This document shows positions 25,594 through 36,342 of a DNA stretch of 37,086 nucleotides, piece after piece. The stretch's first letter is position 1. The number at the start of each line of letters is the position of its first letter. Origin of the DNA: Paraburkholderia ginsengisoli NBRC 100965 (GTDB lineage Bacteria; Pseudomonadota; Gammaproteobacteria; Burkholderiales; Burkholderiaceae); assembly GCF_000739735.1 (NCBI RefSeq), contig NZ_BBJF01000021.1, positions 1-37,086 of the forward strand, in the 5' to 3' direction. A model generated the notes under the pieces. That model ran no database searches, was not told where the DNA came from, and worked only from the letters and a program-made list of their open reading frames with translations. The translations under genes and the position numbers were made by a program.

Positions 25594-26475
25594 ATGACCT
25601 TGCCTTGCATCACCGCCGCGCGCTGCTTCGATGCCGCTGCGCATCGGCCGTTCTGGATCGGCGCCGAACAGGTCGGCTGGATTCGTTCGAGCGACGTGCC
25701 GTTGCTCGAACGCTGGCCCGATGTGTTCGACATCGACATCGACAGCGACGTTGACAGCGGGCACCGCAACGCCCGCGTAACGCTCGCGCCCACGTTCAAC
25801 ACCGTCGATCTGCGCAGCGCGGCGCTCGGCTCCGTGATCGGCGCGCTCGCCGCCGAAGGGCGCATTCCCGGCTGGCGCAACGAGACCTACGCAATCCGCA
25901 ATGCGTTCGACGCGCCGCCGCTCGCGTACATCGAACGCGCGGCGTCGCGCTTCTTCGGCACGATGACCTACGCGGTGCATGTGAACGGCGTCGTAGAATA
26001 CGCGGATGGCGCGCCGCAATTGTGGATCGCGCGCCGCAGCGACTCCAAGGCGACCGATCCGGGCATGCTCGACAATGTCGTCGCGGGCGGGATCGGCTGG
26101 GGCTTCGGCATCGAGGCGACGATCGTCAAGGAGTGCTGGGAAGAAGCCGGCATCCCCGAGGAGATCGCCGCGCGCGCCGTCGCAGGACGCACCGCGCATG
26201 TGCTGCAATCTTTGCCGGAAGGCACGCAGGCCGAACAGATTTTCATCTACGACCTCGCGCTGCCGGCCGATTTCGCGCCGCGCAATCAGGACGGCGAAGT
26301 GGGTGAGCACCGGCTCGCGCGCATCGACGAAGTGGCGCGCTGGATCGAGGAGGGCGCGATGACGGTGGACGCGAGTCTCGCCACGCTGGATTGCCTGCTG
26401 CGTCGCCGTTGGCTCGACGAGGACGCGTGCCCCGGCATCGAAGCGTTGTTCGCGCCGCCGCCGCCGCTCGCCTGA
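25594..26475 (+). CDS. DUF4743/Nudix hydrolase domain protein
   Basis: 293 residues. An N-terminal DUF4743-like region (about 1-120) precedes a Nudix fold. The layout matches Nudix proteins related to the C-terminal half of fungal and plant thiamine pyrophosphokinase-like enzymes, some of which clear damaged thiamine diphosphate. The Nudix box spans 165-187: GG at 165-166 and KECWEEAGI at 179-187 keep the metal-binding glutamates, but the position of the first box Glu is F171. The start is the ATG with GGAG eight bases upstream; a TTG 18 bases earlier is less likely. Function is inferred only by family. Confidence 0.82.
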   Translation: MTLPCITAARCFDAAAHRPFWIGAEQVGWIRSSDVPLLERWPDVFDIDIDSDVDSGHRNARVTLAPTFNTVDLRSAALGSVIGALAAEGRIPGWRNETYAIRNAFDAPPLAYIERAASRFFGTMTYAVHVNGVVEYADGAPQLWIARRSDSKATDPGMLDNVVAGGIGWGFGIEATIVKECWEEAGIPEEIAARAVAGRTAHVLQSLPEGTQAEQIFIYDLALPADFAPRNQDGEVGEHRLARIDEVARWIEEGAMTVDASLATLDCLLRRRWLDEDACPGIEALFAPPPPLA

Positions 26476-26592
26476 ACGCCTCGTCTCAGCGCCGCAGCTT
26501 CAGCGCGCGCGCCGACGAACATCCCGCAGTACGCAGCATCGAGCCGTATTGACTGAATCAACCACGCATTGAAGAAGGGAGTCACCCAGGTC

Positions 26593-27462
26593 ATGTCGAC
26601 CGATCACAGCTTTATCCTCAAACTGTCGTGCGCCGACCGGCCCGGCATCGTTCACGCCGTGTCGGGCTTTCTGTTCGAGCGTGGCAGCAACATTCTCGAC
26701 TCCGCGCAGTTCGGCGATAGCGGCACCGGCGAGTTCTTCATGCGCGTGCATTTTCAGCAGGTGGGCGGCGATCCGGGCCTGGAGATGTTGCGCACGTCGT
26801 TCTCGACGCTCGCCGAGCAGTTCGGCATGCGCTGGGAGTTGCACGATGCGTCGGTGAAGCCGCGCGTCGTGATCATGGTGTCGAAGATCGGCCACTGCCT
26901 GAACGATCTGCTGTTCCGCTACCGCACCGGCCAGTTGAACATCGAGATTGCCGCGATCATCTCGAACCACAAGGAGTTCTATCAGCTCGCCGCGAGCTAT
27001 GACATTCCGTTCCATCACTTCCCGCTGCTGGGCGGCACGCCCGACGCGAAGGCCGCGCAGGAAGCGCGCGTGCTCGAAGTGATCGACGAGCATCAGGCGG
27101 ATCTGGTGGTGCTCGCGCGCTACATGCAGATTCTGTCGCCGAAACTGTGCGAAGCGCTGACCGGCCGCGCGATCAACATCCACCACTCGTTCCTGCCGAG
27201 CTTCAAGGGCGCGAAGCCGTATTACCAGGCGTTCGACCGTGGCGTGAAGCTGATCGGCGCGACCGCCCATTACGTGACGACGGATCTCGACGAAGGTCCG
27301 ATCATCGAGCAGGAAGTGGAGCGTGTAGACCACAGCATGACGCCGGAGCAGTTGACGGCGATTGGCCGGGACGTCGAATGCGTGACGCTCGCGCGTGCGG
27401 TGAAGTGGCACGTCGAGCATCGCGTCGTGTTGAACGGTAGTAAGACGGTGGTGTTTCGGTAG
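26593..27462 (+). CDS. purU: Formyltetrahydrofolate deformylase
   Basis: 289 residues. Hydrolyses 10-formyl-THF to formate and THF, balancing the one-carbon pool. An N-terminal ACT domain (ILKLSCADRPGIVHAVSGFL, about residues 8-85) regulates a formyltransferase-like catalytic domain with INIHHSFLPSFKGAKPYYQA and DLDEGPIIEQ. These contain the expected Asn/His/Asp catalytic set. The frame runs eight codons further up to a TTG. The ATG is preferred because it begins the conserved MSTDHSFIL start. It ends before a strong terminator. Confidence 0.95.
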   Translation: MSTDHSFILKLSCADRPGIVHAVSGFLFERGSNILDSAQFGDSGTGEFFMRVHFQQVGGDPGLEMLRTSFSTLAEQFGMRWELHDASVKPRVVIMVSKIGHCLNDLLFRYRTGQLNIEIAAIISNHKEFYQLAASYDIPFHHFPLLGGTPDAKAAQEARVLEVIDEHQADLVVLARYMQILSPKLCEALTGRAINIHHSFLPSFKGAKPYYQAFDRGVKLIGATAHYVTTDLDEGPIIEQEVERVDHSMTPEQLTAIGRDVECVTLARAVKWHVEHRVVLNGSKTVVFR

Positions 27463-27511
27463 GAGTGGTTGAAGCAGGCGAGGGCGCTTGAGGCGCCCGG
27501 CACCTGCACAC

Positions 27512-27549
27512 AAGGGCTGCGGCGAGATTTCGCGACGCAGCCCTTTTTT
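27512..27549 (+). terminator. Terminator downstream of purU
   Basis: A perfect 10-bp stem (27512-27521 with 27536-27545) has an inner 4-bp helix in its loop and six T (27544-27549). The T-run contains the stop codon of the convergent PepSY gene (TAA at 27550-27548 on the minus strand). Confidence 0.9.
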
Positions 27550-28774
27550 ACGACCGCGCCGCCGACCCGCCCGCCTCGCGCGCGAGCCCGGCGTTCTGCG
27601 CCGAACGGCGGCGCGCATTCAACTTCTTCAGCCAGATCAGCAGGCCGGTCGCGCTCAACACGGCAACCGCGACGCCCATCGCACTGAGCAGAATCCGTCC
27701 GCCGAGGCCGAGGATGCGCCCCGAGTGCAGCGGGAATTGCAGCTGCATGAAGATGTCGCCCGCCGTGCCCTGGCCGGGAATCGTTTTACCTAGCAGCTTG
27801 CCAGTGGCCGCGTCCCAATACATCCACGGGTTGCCAAGGCCGATGTCGCCGTGATCGTTGCCGGGCACGTAGAAGCCCACGCCATACGCGTGCAGGAATT
27901 CCGCGTAGTAGATGCCGCCCGGCGGCGCGGCGAGATGCATGTCCTTGCCGGCCTGCTCGGCCAGCTGGAAGATCTGGTCGCGGCTCAACACCTTGTCGCC
28001 GGGCTGCGGAGCCCGCAGGATTTCCGGGTTGTTGATCGGGTCCGGCGTGAGTTTCGAGAACACTGAAACGACTGGCCGCACCACCGGGCCCGACAGATTC
28101 ATCGATATCGATGTCAGCGCGACGATCATCAGCAGGCCCCAGATCCACACGCCGCCGGAGCGGTGCAGGTCAAAGGTGAGCGCATAGCCGCCGCGCTTCA
28201 GACGAAACGCGAACGACTTGCGCCACGCCTTGACGCTCGGGAACGACAGCACGATTGCAATCACGCTGTCGAACAGCCACACGATGCCGACGATGCCCAT
28301 CAGCCACGTGCCCGTATCGATGCCGCCGGCAAACGGCAGATGCAGCGTGTAGTGCAGCTTGTAGATGAACGGAATCAGATTGAGCCGCGCGAGCGAGACG
28401 GCGCCCCACTCGCGGCGTCCCTGGATCTCGCCGGTGGCGGGATCGACGGCGATCTGGTTGAAATCGAGCGGGTAGGGCTGCTTCGTGACGGGGTCGGTGC
28501 GCGGCAGCACCATCATCTGCAGCGTATGGCCAGGCTCCGCGGTCAGCGGCAAATAGGTCACCTGAACCCGCGGGTCGGCGGCTTCCACGCGGCGCGCGAG
28601 TTCCAGACCTGACAGCGCCGGAGCGTCGGTGCGGGCCTTGAAGAACGACGGATTCAACGCCGCATCGAGTTCGTGATCCCACGCGATGATCGCGCCCGTG
28701 AGGCCGGCAACGAACAGAAAGAGCGCGGTGGCAACACCGAACCAGCGATGCAGTCGAACGAGCTGGCGTCTCAT
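27548..28774 (-). CDS. PepSY-associated TM helix protein (PiuB-like)
   Basis: 408 residues. An N-terminal membrane helix begins in HRWFGVATALFLFVAGLTGAI. Further helices are at about 155-180, 205-225 and 370-395, and two periplasmic PepSY-like segments lie between them. Relatives are annotated as iron-uptake or iron-regulated membrane proteins and often accompany TonB-dependent siderophore receptors; some reduce ferric siderophores. None of those genes is nearby, but a Fur-box-like sequence lies 62 bases upstream of the start, which supports iron control. His residues in HRWFG, KLHYTLH and DLHRSGG could bind haem (inference). ATG start. Confidence 0.85.
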   Translation of the reverse strand: MRRQLVRLHRWFGVATALFLFVAGLTGAIIAWDHELDAALNPSFFKARTDAPALSGLELARRVEAADPRVQVTYLPLTAEPGHTLQMMVLPRTDPVTKQPYPLDFNQIAVDPATGEIQGRREWGAVSLARLNLIPFIYKLHYTLHLPFAGGIDTGTWLMGIVGIVWLFDSVIAIVLSFPSVKAWRKSFAFRLKRGGYALTFDLHRSGGVWIWGLLMIVALTSISMNLSGPVVRPVVSVFSKLTPDPINNPEILRAPQPGDKVLSRDQIFQLAEQAGKDMHLAAPPGGIYYAEFLHAYGVGFYVPGNDHGDIGLGNPWMYWDAATGKLLGKTIPGQGTAGDIFMQLQFPLHSGRILGLGGRILLSAMGVAVAVLSATGLLIWLKKLNARRRSAQNAGLAREAGGSAARS

Positions 28775-28835
28775 GCGCGGGCCGGCAGGAGGGAGCGGAA
28801 AGGCTGGGCGAGTCTCACGGCGTAAGCTGTCTGTA

Positions 28836-28854
28836 AATGGGAATTGTTCGCATC
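28836..28854 (-). promoter_or_regulatory. Candidate Fur box upstream of the PepSY gene
   Basis: AATGGGAATTGTTCGCATC is an imperfect 19-base palindrome. It matches 15 of 19 bases of the Fur-type sequence AATGAGAATTATTCTCATT. It lies 62-80 bases upstream of a PiuB-like membrane gene, the expected place for iron-dependent repression. Confidence 0.55.
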
Positions 28855-28935
28855 TTAGGGGCTTGCGCGAACTACCGCAAGCGTCCCGTGCCGCGGTAGC
28901 GGTCGGCGTTTTATGGGGTCAAAGGGCGGAAGACG

Positions 28936-28959
28936 AAAAAAAACGGCACCGAAGTGCCG
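28936..28959 (-). terminator. Terminator downstream of the AI-2E-family gene
   Basis: A 6-bp stem CGGCAC (28944-28949) with GTGCCG (28954-28959) is closed on the transcribed strand by a UUCG tetraloop. It is followed on the minus strand by eight U (28943-28936). It sits 30 bases past the gene's stop. Confidence 0.9.
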
Positions 28960-28989
28960 CTTTTGCCTGACTGCCAACGCGTCGGAGAG

Positions 28990-30075
28990 TTACACCAGCC
29001 GCAGATAGATCAGTTCCCGCTTGATGTACGCGTAGAAGATCGGCGCAGCGATCACGCCGGGGATGCCGAACGCCGCTTCCATCACGAGCATCGCGATCAG
29101 CAGTTCCCAAGCGCGCGCTTCGATCTGCCCGCCGACGATGCGCGCGTTCAGGAAGTATTCGAGCTTGTGAATCAGGATCAGGAACACGAGCGACATGACC
29201 GCCGCTGGAAAACTCACCGACAAGGCCACCGCGACGATGATCGTATTCGAGATCAGGTTGCCGATGACCGGCAGCAAGCCGACGATGAACGTCACCAGCA
29301 CCAGCGTTTTGGATAGCGGCAACTGGTCGTGGAAGATGGGCAGGACCACCAGCAGGAAGATCGCGGTGAAGACCGCGTTGAGCGCGGAAATCTTCACCTG
29401 GGCGAACACGATGCGGCGGAACGCGTCGGCGAAACGGCTCACGCGCGTGATAAAGGCGGTGGACAGCGGCAGCCGGTGGATATGCTTTTGCGCGCCGATC
29501 GCGATGATCGCGCCGATGATCATGCCGATCAGGATGTGCGTGAAGCCACGCGCCGCGATCGTGCCGCTTTGCTGCAGCATGTTGGCGTGCGTGTGCATCA
29601 GCTCTTCCGCCTTGGCCTTCATCTGCTCGGTGTCGACCGGCAGCGAATTGGCGATGAATTGCGGAATCCGCCCGCGCGCCTGGTGGATCAACTGCATGGC
29701 CTGATCGAGCAGGTTTTGCACGCTCGGCACGTCGTTTTCGAAATGCTCGATGATGCCGAGCGTAAGCCCGGTCAGCGCCCCCACGATCACCACCGACAGC
29801 AGCACCACCGCGAGCCAGCGCGCCCGCATGCTCGACATGTGGCGCTCGATGCGCGGCGCGATCGTATGCACGAGCTGAAACACCAGCAGCCCGGCGAGCA
29901 GCGCGCCGAGCAGCTTCAATGCAATGACCGCCCACATGCCGGCCAGCATCAGAACATAACTGCCGATTTCGACTGCCGACAACTTCGGCAGGCTCATGTC
30001 GCTAGTCAGCCTGACCGGGCGTGGGCGTAGGTCCTGCACCTGCCCGTCGTCGCGCGCCTGATTCCGCTTGGCCAT
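28990..30075 (-). CDS. AI-2E family transporter
   Basis: 361 residues with about eight membrane helices and a long amphipathic region (residues about 110-165). That layout is typical of the YdiK/PerM/TqsA family. Conserved features include the first helix pair after residue 35, the GLLPVIGNLISNT stretch and the terminal GIPGVIAAPIFYAYIKREL. Family members export AI-2, act as Na+/H+ antiporters or have no known substrate, so the name is only a family label. ATG with a GGGAT site upstream. It lies downstream of uvrA by 34 bases and is likely co-transcribed. Confidence 0.88.
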   Translation of the reverse strand: MAKRNQARDDGQVQDLRPRPVRLTSDMSLPKLSAVEIGSYVLMLAGMWAVIALKLLGALLAGLLVFQLVHTIAPRIERHMSSMRARWLAVVLLSVVIVGALTGLTLGIIEHFENDVPSVQNLLDQAMQLIHQARGRIPQFIANSLPVDTEQMKAKAEELMHTHANMLQQSGTIAARGFTHILIGMIIGAIIAIGAQKHIHRLPLSTAFITRVSRFADAFRRIVFAQVKISALNAVFTAIFLLVVLPIFHDQLPLSKTLVLVTFIVGLLPVIGNLISNTIIVAVALSVSFPAAVMSLVFLILIHKLEYFLNARIVGGQIEARAWELLIAMLVMEAAFGIPGVIAAPIFYAYIKRELIYLRLV

Positions 30076-30109
30076 GGCTTATCCCGTCTCCCACCCGTGT
30101 TGTGCAGCG

Positions 30110-32983
<2,874 letters not shown>

Positions 32984-33328
32984 GGATTTATTCCATGAAC
33001 TGGCGGAAAGAGGAAGAGGCTAAACCTGCTACTATAACGACTTTTCAAGGTCGCCGTTACGGCTTCCTGACAGCGCGAACAACGCGCGAGGCAAGCTGTA
33101 AGGCTGCGGTTCAGCGCCGCGGGGAAGAGGGCTAACTGGGGCCGTTTTCCGCGAGTACAAGGCACCGCGAGGCGTCGGCGGAGGTGCCCAGGCCGCCGGC
33201 TCCAACGTCGCGCCGCAGGGCATCCCGTCATCCGTGATAAGCCGGCTGGCGTGGCCGTCCCGACGGACCGGCTGCCCGCGGCCGGTCGCCCGCGGTGTGC
33301 CGCCCAGCTCATTCAAAGAACGCTCCCG
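32984..33328. other. Intergenic region between uvrA and the MFS gene
   Basis: 345 bases without a plausible gene. It should hold both divergent promoters. For uvrA a TATAGT sits about 60 bases upstream of the GTG but lacks a good -35. A perfect 7-bp hairpin, GACCGGC (33266-33272) with GCCGGTC (33281-33287), lies 42 bases before the MFS start. I see no CTG-N10-CAG LexA site. Confidence 0.5.
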
Positions 33329-34516
33329 ATGTCCAATCCGTCCGCCACTTCCACACGCATGAGCGCGCCTGAATTGCGCGCGACCGTGTCGCTTGCCGCC
33401 ATCTTCGCGCTGCGCATGCTCGGTCTCTTCATGATCATGCCGGTGTTCTCGATCTACGCGAAGACCATCCCCGGCGGCGACAACGTGCTGCTGGTCGGCA
33501 TCGCGCTCGGCGCGTACGGCGTCACGCAGTCGATGCTCTACATCTTCTACGGCTGGATCTCGGACAAGATCGGCCGCAAGCCGGTCATTGCAACCGGCCT
33601 TCTGATCTTCGCGCTCGGCAGCTTCGTCGCGGCGGGCGCGCACGACATGACGTGGATCATCGTCGGCCGGGTGATCCAGGGCATGGGCGCGGTGTCGTCC
33701 GCGGTGATCGCGTTCATCGCCGACCTCACGTCCGAGGAGCATCGCACCAAGGCGATGGCGATGGTCGGCGGCAGTATCGGCGTGTCGTTCGCGGTGGCAA
33801 TCGTCGGTGCGCCGATCGTGTTCCAGTGGATCGGCATGAGCGGGCTGTTCACGCTCGTCGGCATCTTCTCGATCCTCGCGATCGGCGTGGTGCTGTGGAT
33901 CGTGCCCGACGCGCCGAAGCCCGTGCACGTGCGCGCGCCATTCGCCGAAGTGCTGCACAACGTCGAATTGCTGCGCCTGAACTTCGGCGTGCTCGTGCTG
34001 CACGCGACGCAAACCGCGCTGTTCCTCGTCGTGCCGCGCATTCTCGAAGCGGGCGGCCTGCCGGTCGCTTCGCACTGGAAGGTGTATTTGCCGGTGATGG
34101 GCCTGTCGTTCGTGATGATGGTGCCGGCGATCATCGCCGCCGAGAAGCGCGGCAAGATGAAGATCGTGCTGCTGTCCGCGATCGGTCTTATCCTGATTGG
34201 CCAGTTGTTATTGGGCGTCGCTCCGCATACGATTCTGAGTGTGGCGGCGATCCTCTTTGTATACTTTCTGGGGTTCAATATTCTCGAGGCATCGCAGCCT
34301 TCGCTGGTGTCGAAACTGGCACCCGGCACCCGCAAGGGCGCGGCTGCCGGCGTGTACAACACCACGCAGTCGATTGGTCTTGCACTGGGCGGAATGATCG
34401 GCGGCTGGCTGCTGAAAGTGGACGGACAAAGCGCAGTGTTTTTCACCTGCTCGGGGCTCGTCTTTTGCTGGCTTATAATCGCCGCAAAGATGAAGCAGCC
34501 GCCGCGCAAAGCGTAA
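33329..34516 (+). CDS. MFS transporter
   Basis: 395 residues, 12 predicted membrane helices. The loop-2/3 motif appears as GWISDKIGRKPVI and the helix-4 region as VIQGMGAVSSAVIAFIADLTS. These fit the drug:H+ antiporter-1 or related branch; the substrate is unknown. The ATG at 33329 begins MSNPSATSTR. The frame is open 26 codons further up, but the extension is arginine-rich and crosses the hairpin region. Placed between divergent uvrA and ssb, as in other Burkholderiaceae. Confidence 0.88.
   Translation: MSNPSATSTRMSAPELRATVSLAAIFALRMLGLFMIMPVFSIYAKTIPGGDNVLLVGIALGAYGVTQSMLYIFYGWISDKIGRKPVIATGLLIFALGSFVAAGAHDMTWIIVGRVIQGMGAVSSAVIAFIADLTSEEHRTKAMAMVGGSIGVSFAVAIVGAPIVFQWIGMSGLFTLVGIFSILAIGVVLWIVPDAPKPVHVRAPFAEVLHNVELLRLNFGVLVLHATQTALFLVVPRILEAGGLPVASHWKVYLPVMGLSFVMMVPAIIAAEKRGKMKIVLLSAIGLILIGQLLLGVAPHTILSVAAILFVYFLGFNILEASQPSLVSKLAPGTRKGAAAGVYNTTQSIGLALGGMIGGWLLKVDGQSAVFFTCSGLVFCWLIIAAKMKQPPRKA
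34474..34479 (+). promoter_or_regulatory. Candidate -10 for ssb inside the MFS gene
   Basis: A perfect TATAAT falls within the last codons of the MFS gene, about 190 bases upstream of the ssb ATG. It has no recognisable -35 or TG extension. It may be chance, but it is the best hexamer in the ssb upstream region. Confidence 0.25.
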
Positions 34517-34665
34517 TACGGCTGCGTACTCGGGGGCACATCCCGAACTCACCCAGAACTCACCCGGCGGCGGGCAGAGGCGCTGTTCCGATCTCGGCCT
34601 GCCAGCCATGAGACGCGAACCGCGCAGTGCCGCGCCGCCCGCAACGGAATCAACAGGAGAAACTC

Positions 34666-35202
34666 ATGGCATCCGTGAACAAGGTCATTCTCGTCGGCAA
34701 TCTCGGAGCCGATCCGGAAGTCCGCTATCTTCCGAGCGGCGACGCAGTGGCGAACATCCGCCTTGCGACGACGGACCGGTACAAGGACAAGGCGTCCGGC
34801 GAGATGAAGGAAGCCACCGAATGGCACCGCGTGTCGTTCTTCGGCCGTCTCGCGGAAATCGTTTCGGAATATCTGAAGAAGGGCTCGTCGGTGTACCTGG
34901 AAGGGCGCATCCGCACCCGTAAGTGGCAGGCGCAGGACGGCACCGATCGTTACTCGACCGAAATCGTCGCCGAGCAGATGCAAATGCTGGGCGGCCGCGG
35001 CGGCTCCTCGATGGGCGGCGGCGACGAAGGCGGCGGTTATAGCCGCGGTGAGCCGTCGGAGCGTAGCGGCGGTGGTGGTCGGGCAATGTCGGGCGGCGGC
35101 GCTTCGCGTGGCGGCAGCGGCAGTGGTGGCGGCGGTTCCAGCCGTCCGAGCGCGCCGGCGGGCGGCGGCTTTGATGAGATGGACGACGATATTCCGTTCT
35201 AA
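34666..35202 (+). CDS. ssb: Single-stranded DNA-binding protein
   Basis: 178 residues. Homotetrameric protein coating ssDNA in replication, repair and recombination. The OB-fold spans about residues 1-110 (MASVNKVILVGNLGADPEVRYL, WHRVSFFGRLAEIVSEYLKKGSSVYLEG). A Gly/Ser-rich linker of about 55 residues leads to the acidic tip DDDIPF, which recruits partner proteins. ATG with AGGAGA eight bases upstream; a GTG 13 codons earlier has no such site. It ends before a strong hairpin. Confidence 0.97.
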   Translation: MASVNKVILVGNLGADPEVRYLPSGDAVANIRLATTDRYKDKASGEMKEATEWHRVSFFGRLAEIVSEYLKKGSSVYLEGRIRTRKWQAQDGTDRYSTEIVAEQMQMLGGRGGSSMGGGDEGGGYSRGEPSERSGGGGRAMSGGGASRGGSGSGGGGSSRPSAPAGGGFDEMDDDIPF

Positions 35203-35277
35203 GGTCGAGTGAGCTGAGATCCGCAAGTCTAGTGGGCGGATTCTCATGCAGAAGACTGGTTCAGGATGATTTTCCGG

Positions 35278-35309
35278 GCGAGAGTGAAACGCAAGTTTCC
35301 TCTCGCTTT
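35278..35309 (+). terminator. Terminator downstream of ssb
   Basis: A 12-bp stem interrupted by one bulged T (35278-35290 with 35295-35306) is capped by a GCAA tetraloop of the GNRA type. It is followed by only three T, then TTTCTTG. It lies 75 bases after ssb and marks the left border of the AT-rich stretch. Confidence 0.7.
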
Positions 35310-36296
35310 GTCATTTCTTGCGACGAGCGAAGGCGTCGTCTAAACACAAACAAGTTCATTCGACGGCACGCCTCGTGATTGGCTCTTCATAAGACCCGAC
35401 GAGGGGCACCACCCTTGAATCGCTCAGGCTCTGACCGCGCAGCTAAAAGATCGCACCACGTCTCTCCCCTGTTAAATCCGACTATTCGAAGGCTGGCCGA
35501 GCGCGCCTCCCTCGGAAATCCTATTTGGCGGACGCTTTCCGCGAGGAGAAAGTTAAATAAAGTCAAGTCAAAGTCCCGTCCAGAAAAATCGAATCTAATC
35601 GATAGTCGCCTATCGTTGTCCACGCTATATTTCATCGTCGAATTTTCTTAAAAATAAAAACTTGGCGCTGAATAGCTTGTTGGTGTGCTGTGGCCGATCA
35701 TTTTAAATTCAAAATGCGACGAATCGACGCGGCCACTGCTTGGCGGCGCGGAAAAAAGACGTCCAGATGTTCGGTATTTTTAAAATTCTGGGCACGTCGA
35801 GAATTCAACTGCGGCATGCGACAAGAATCTAATTTGTTTTATATCTGGCGTATGGCGCCTCCGCTATTCTGCTTATGAGGGGGCAATGAAGGTTAGGCAG
35901 ATTGTCTTGTTCTATTTTTTTGCGGCGCCACGAGCAAACGTGGAAATCGAGCGTGGCGAATTGATGCACTTGGGTTGTGAGCACGTGTCGAGTCGCGTAT
36001 CCACATGATCCGTCTTCTGTCTCATCGCGTTCAGAGTTATTTGGCGTTATACCGCCATAGCTATTTGATCAGCTTCTTGAATTCAAATCGACCTCAGGGC
36101 TCGATGCCTGGAAAACAAACGAAATTAAGAGTTCTGGAATATTTGGCGTCACTATTAAGGGTTTTGGTTTTTCAGAATTTATTGCGCGCTCCTTCTCGCG
36201 GCATGCCTTGGGCTGAAGGTACATACGCGGACCCCGCATGGTCGGCAGTGTGGTAGCGAAATTTCGCCAGCCTGTGAGAAGTCGATGCGCGGCCAA
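35310..36296. other. AT-rich non-coding stretch upstream of adhesin gene
   Basis: About 1 kb with markedly lower GC than the rest of the window (some lines near 35-40%). It has no frame that resembles a known protein. Short open frames exist (for example 35690-35878 from GTG and 35886-36008 encoding 40 residues with AGGGGG almost touching the ATG), but none has convincing codon use. A small inverted repeat CGATAG/CTATCG lies at 35600-35615. Such AT-rich leaders are typical of surface-adhesin genes silenced by H-NS-like proteins (inference). Confidence 0.6.
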
Positions 36297-36332
36297 TTCA
36301 GTTATTAGTAAAAGATCCATTTAATTTAAATG
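36297..36332 (+). promoter_or_regulatory. Putative adhesin promoter overlapped by a 7-1-7 palindrome
   Basis: TTCAGT (36297-36302) and TTTAAT (36320-36325) are separated by exactly 17 bases and could be -35 and -10. The -10 lies inside the perfect palindrome CATTTAA-T-TTAAATG (36318-36332), which ends 10 bases before the ATG. It could be an operator for a dimeric repressor. Confidence 0.45.
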
Positions 36333-36342
36333 AAGTTATTTG

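Noticed and set aside
32984..33060. LexA/SOS box for uvrA
   Set aside because: No CTG-N10-CAG or close variant was found by eye on either strand.
34540..34570. Repeated GAACTCACCC upstream of ssb as an operator
   Set aside because: Two short copies without palindromic structure; nothing ties them to a known regulator.
35379..35651. 90-codon plus-strand frame and an overlapping 82-codon minus-strand frame
   Set aside because: Mutually overlapping, no ribosome binding site, no domain; composition shifts along the frame.
35690..36008. Two short consecutive open frames (62 and 40 codons) in the AT-rich stretch
   Set aside because: No recognisable domain. The first starts at GTG without a site, and the second has AGGGGG too close to its ATG. 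Probably chance in low-GC DNA.
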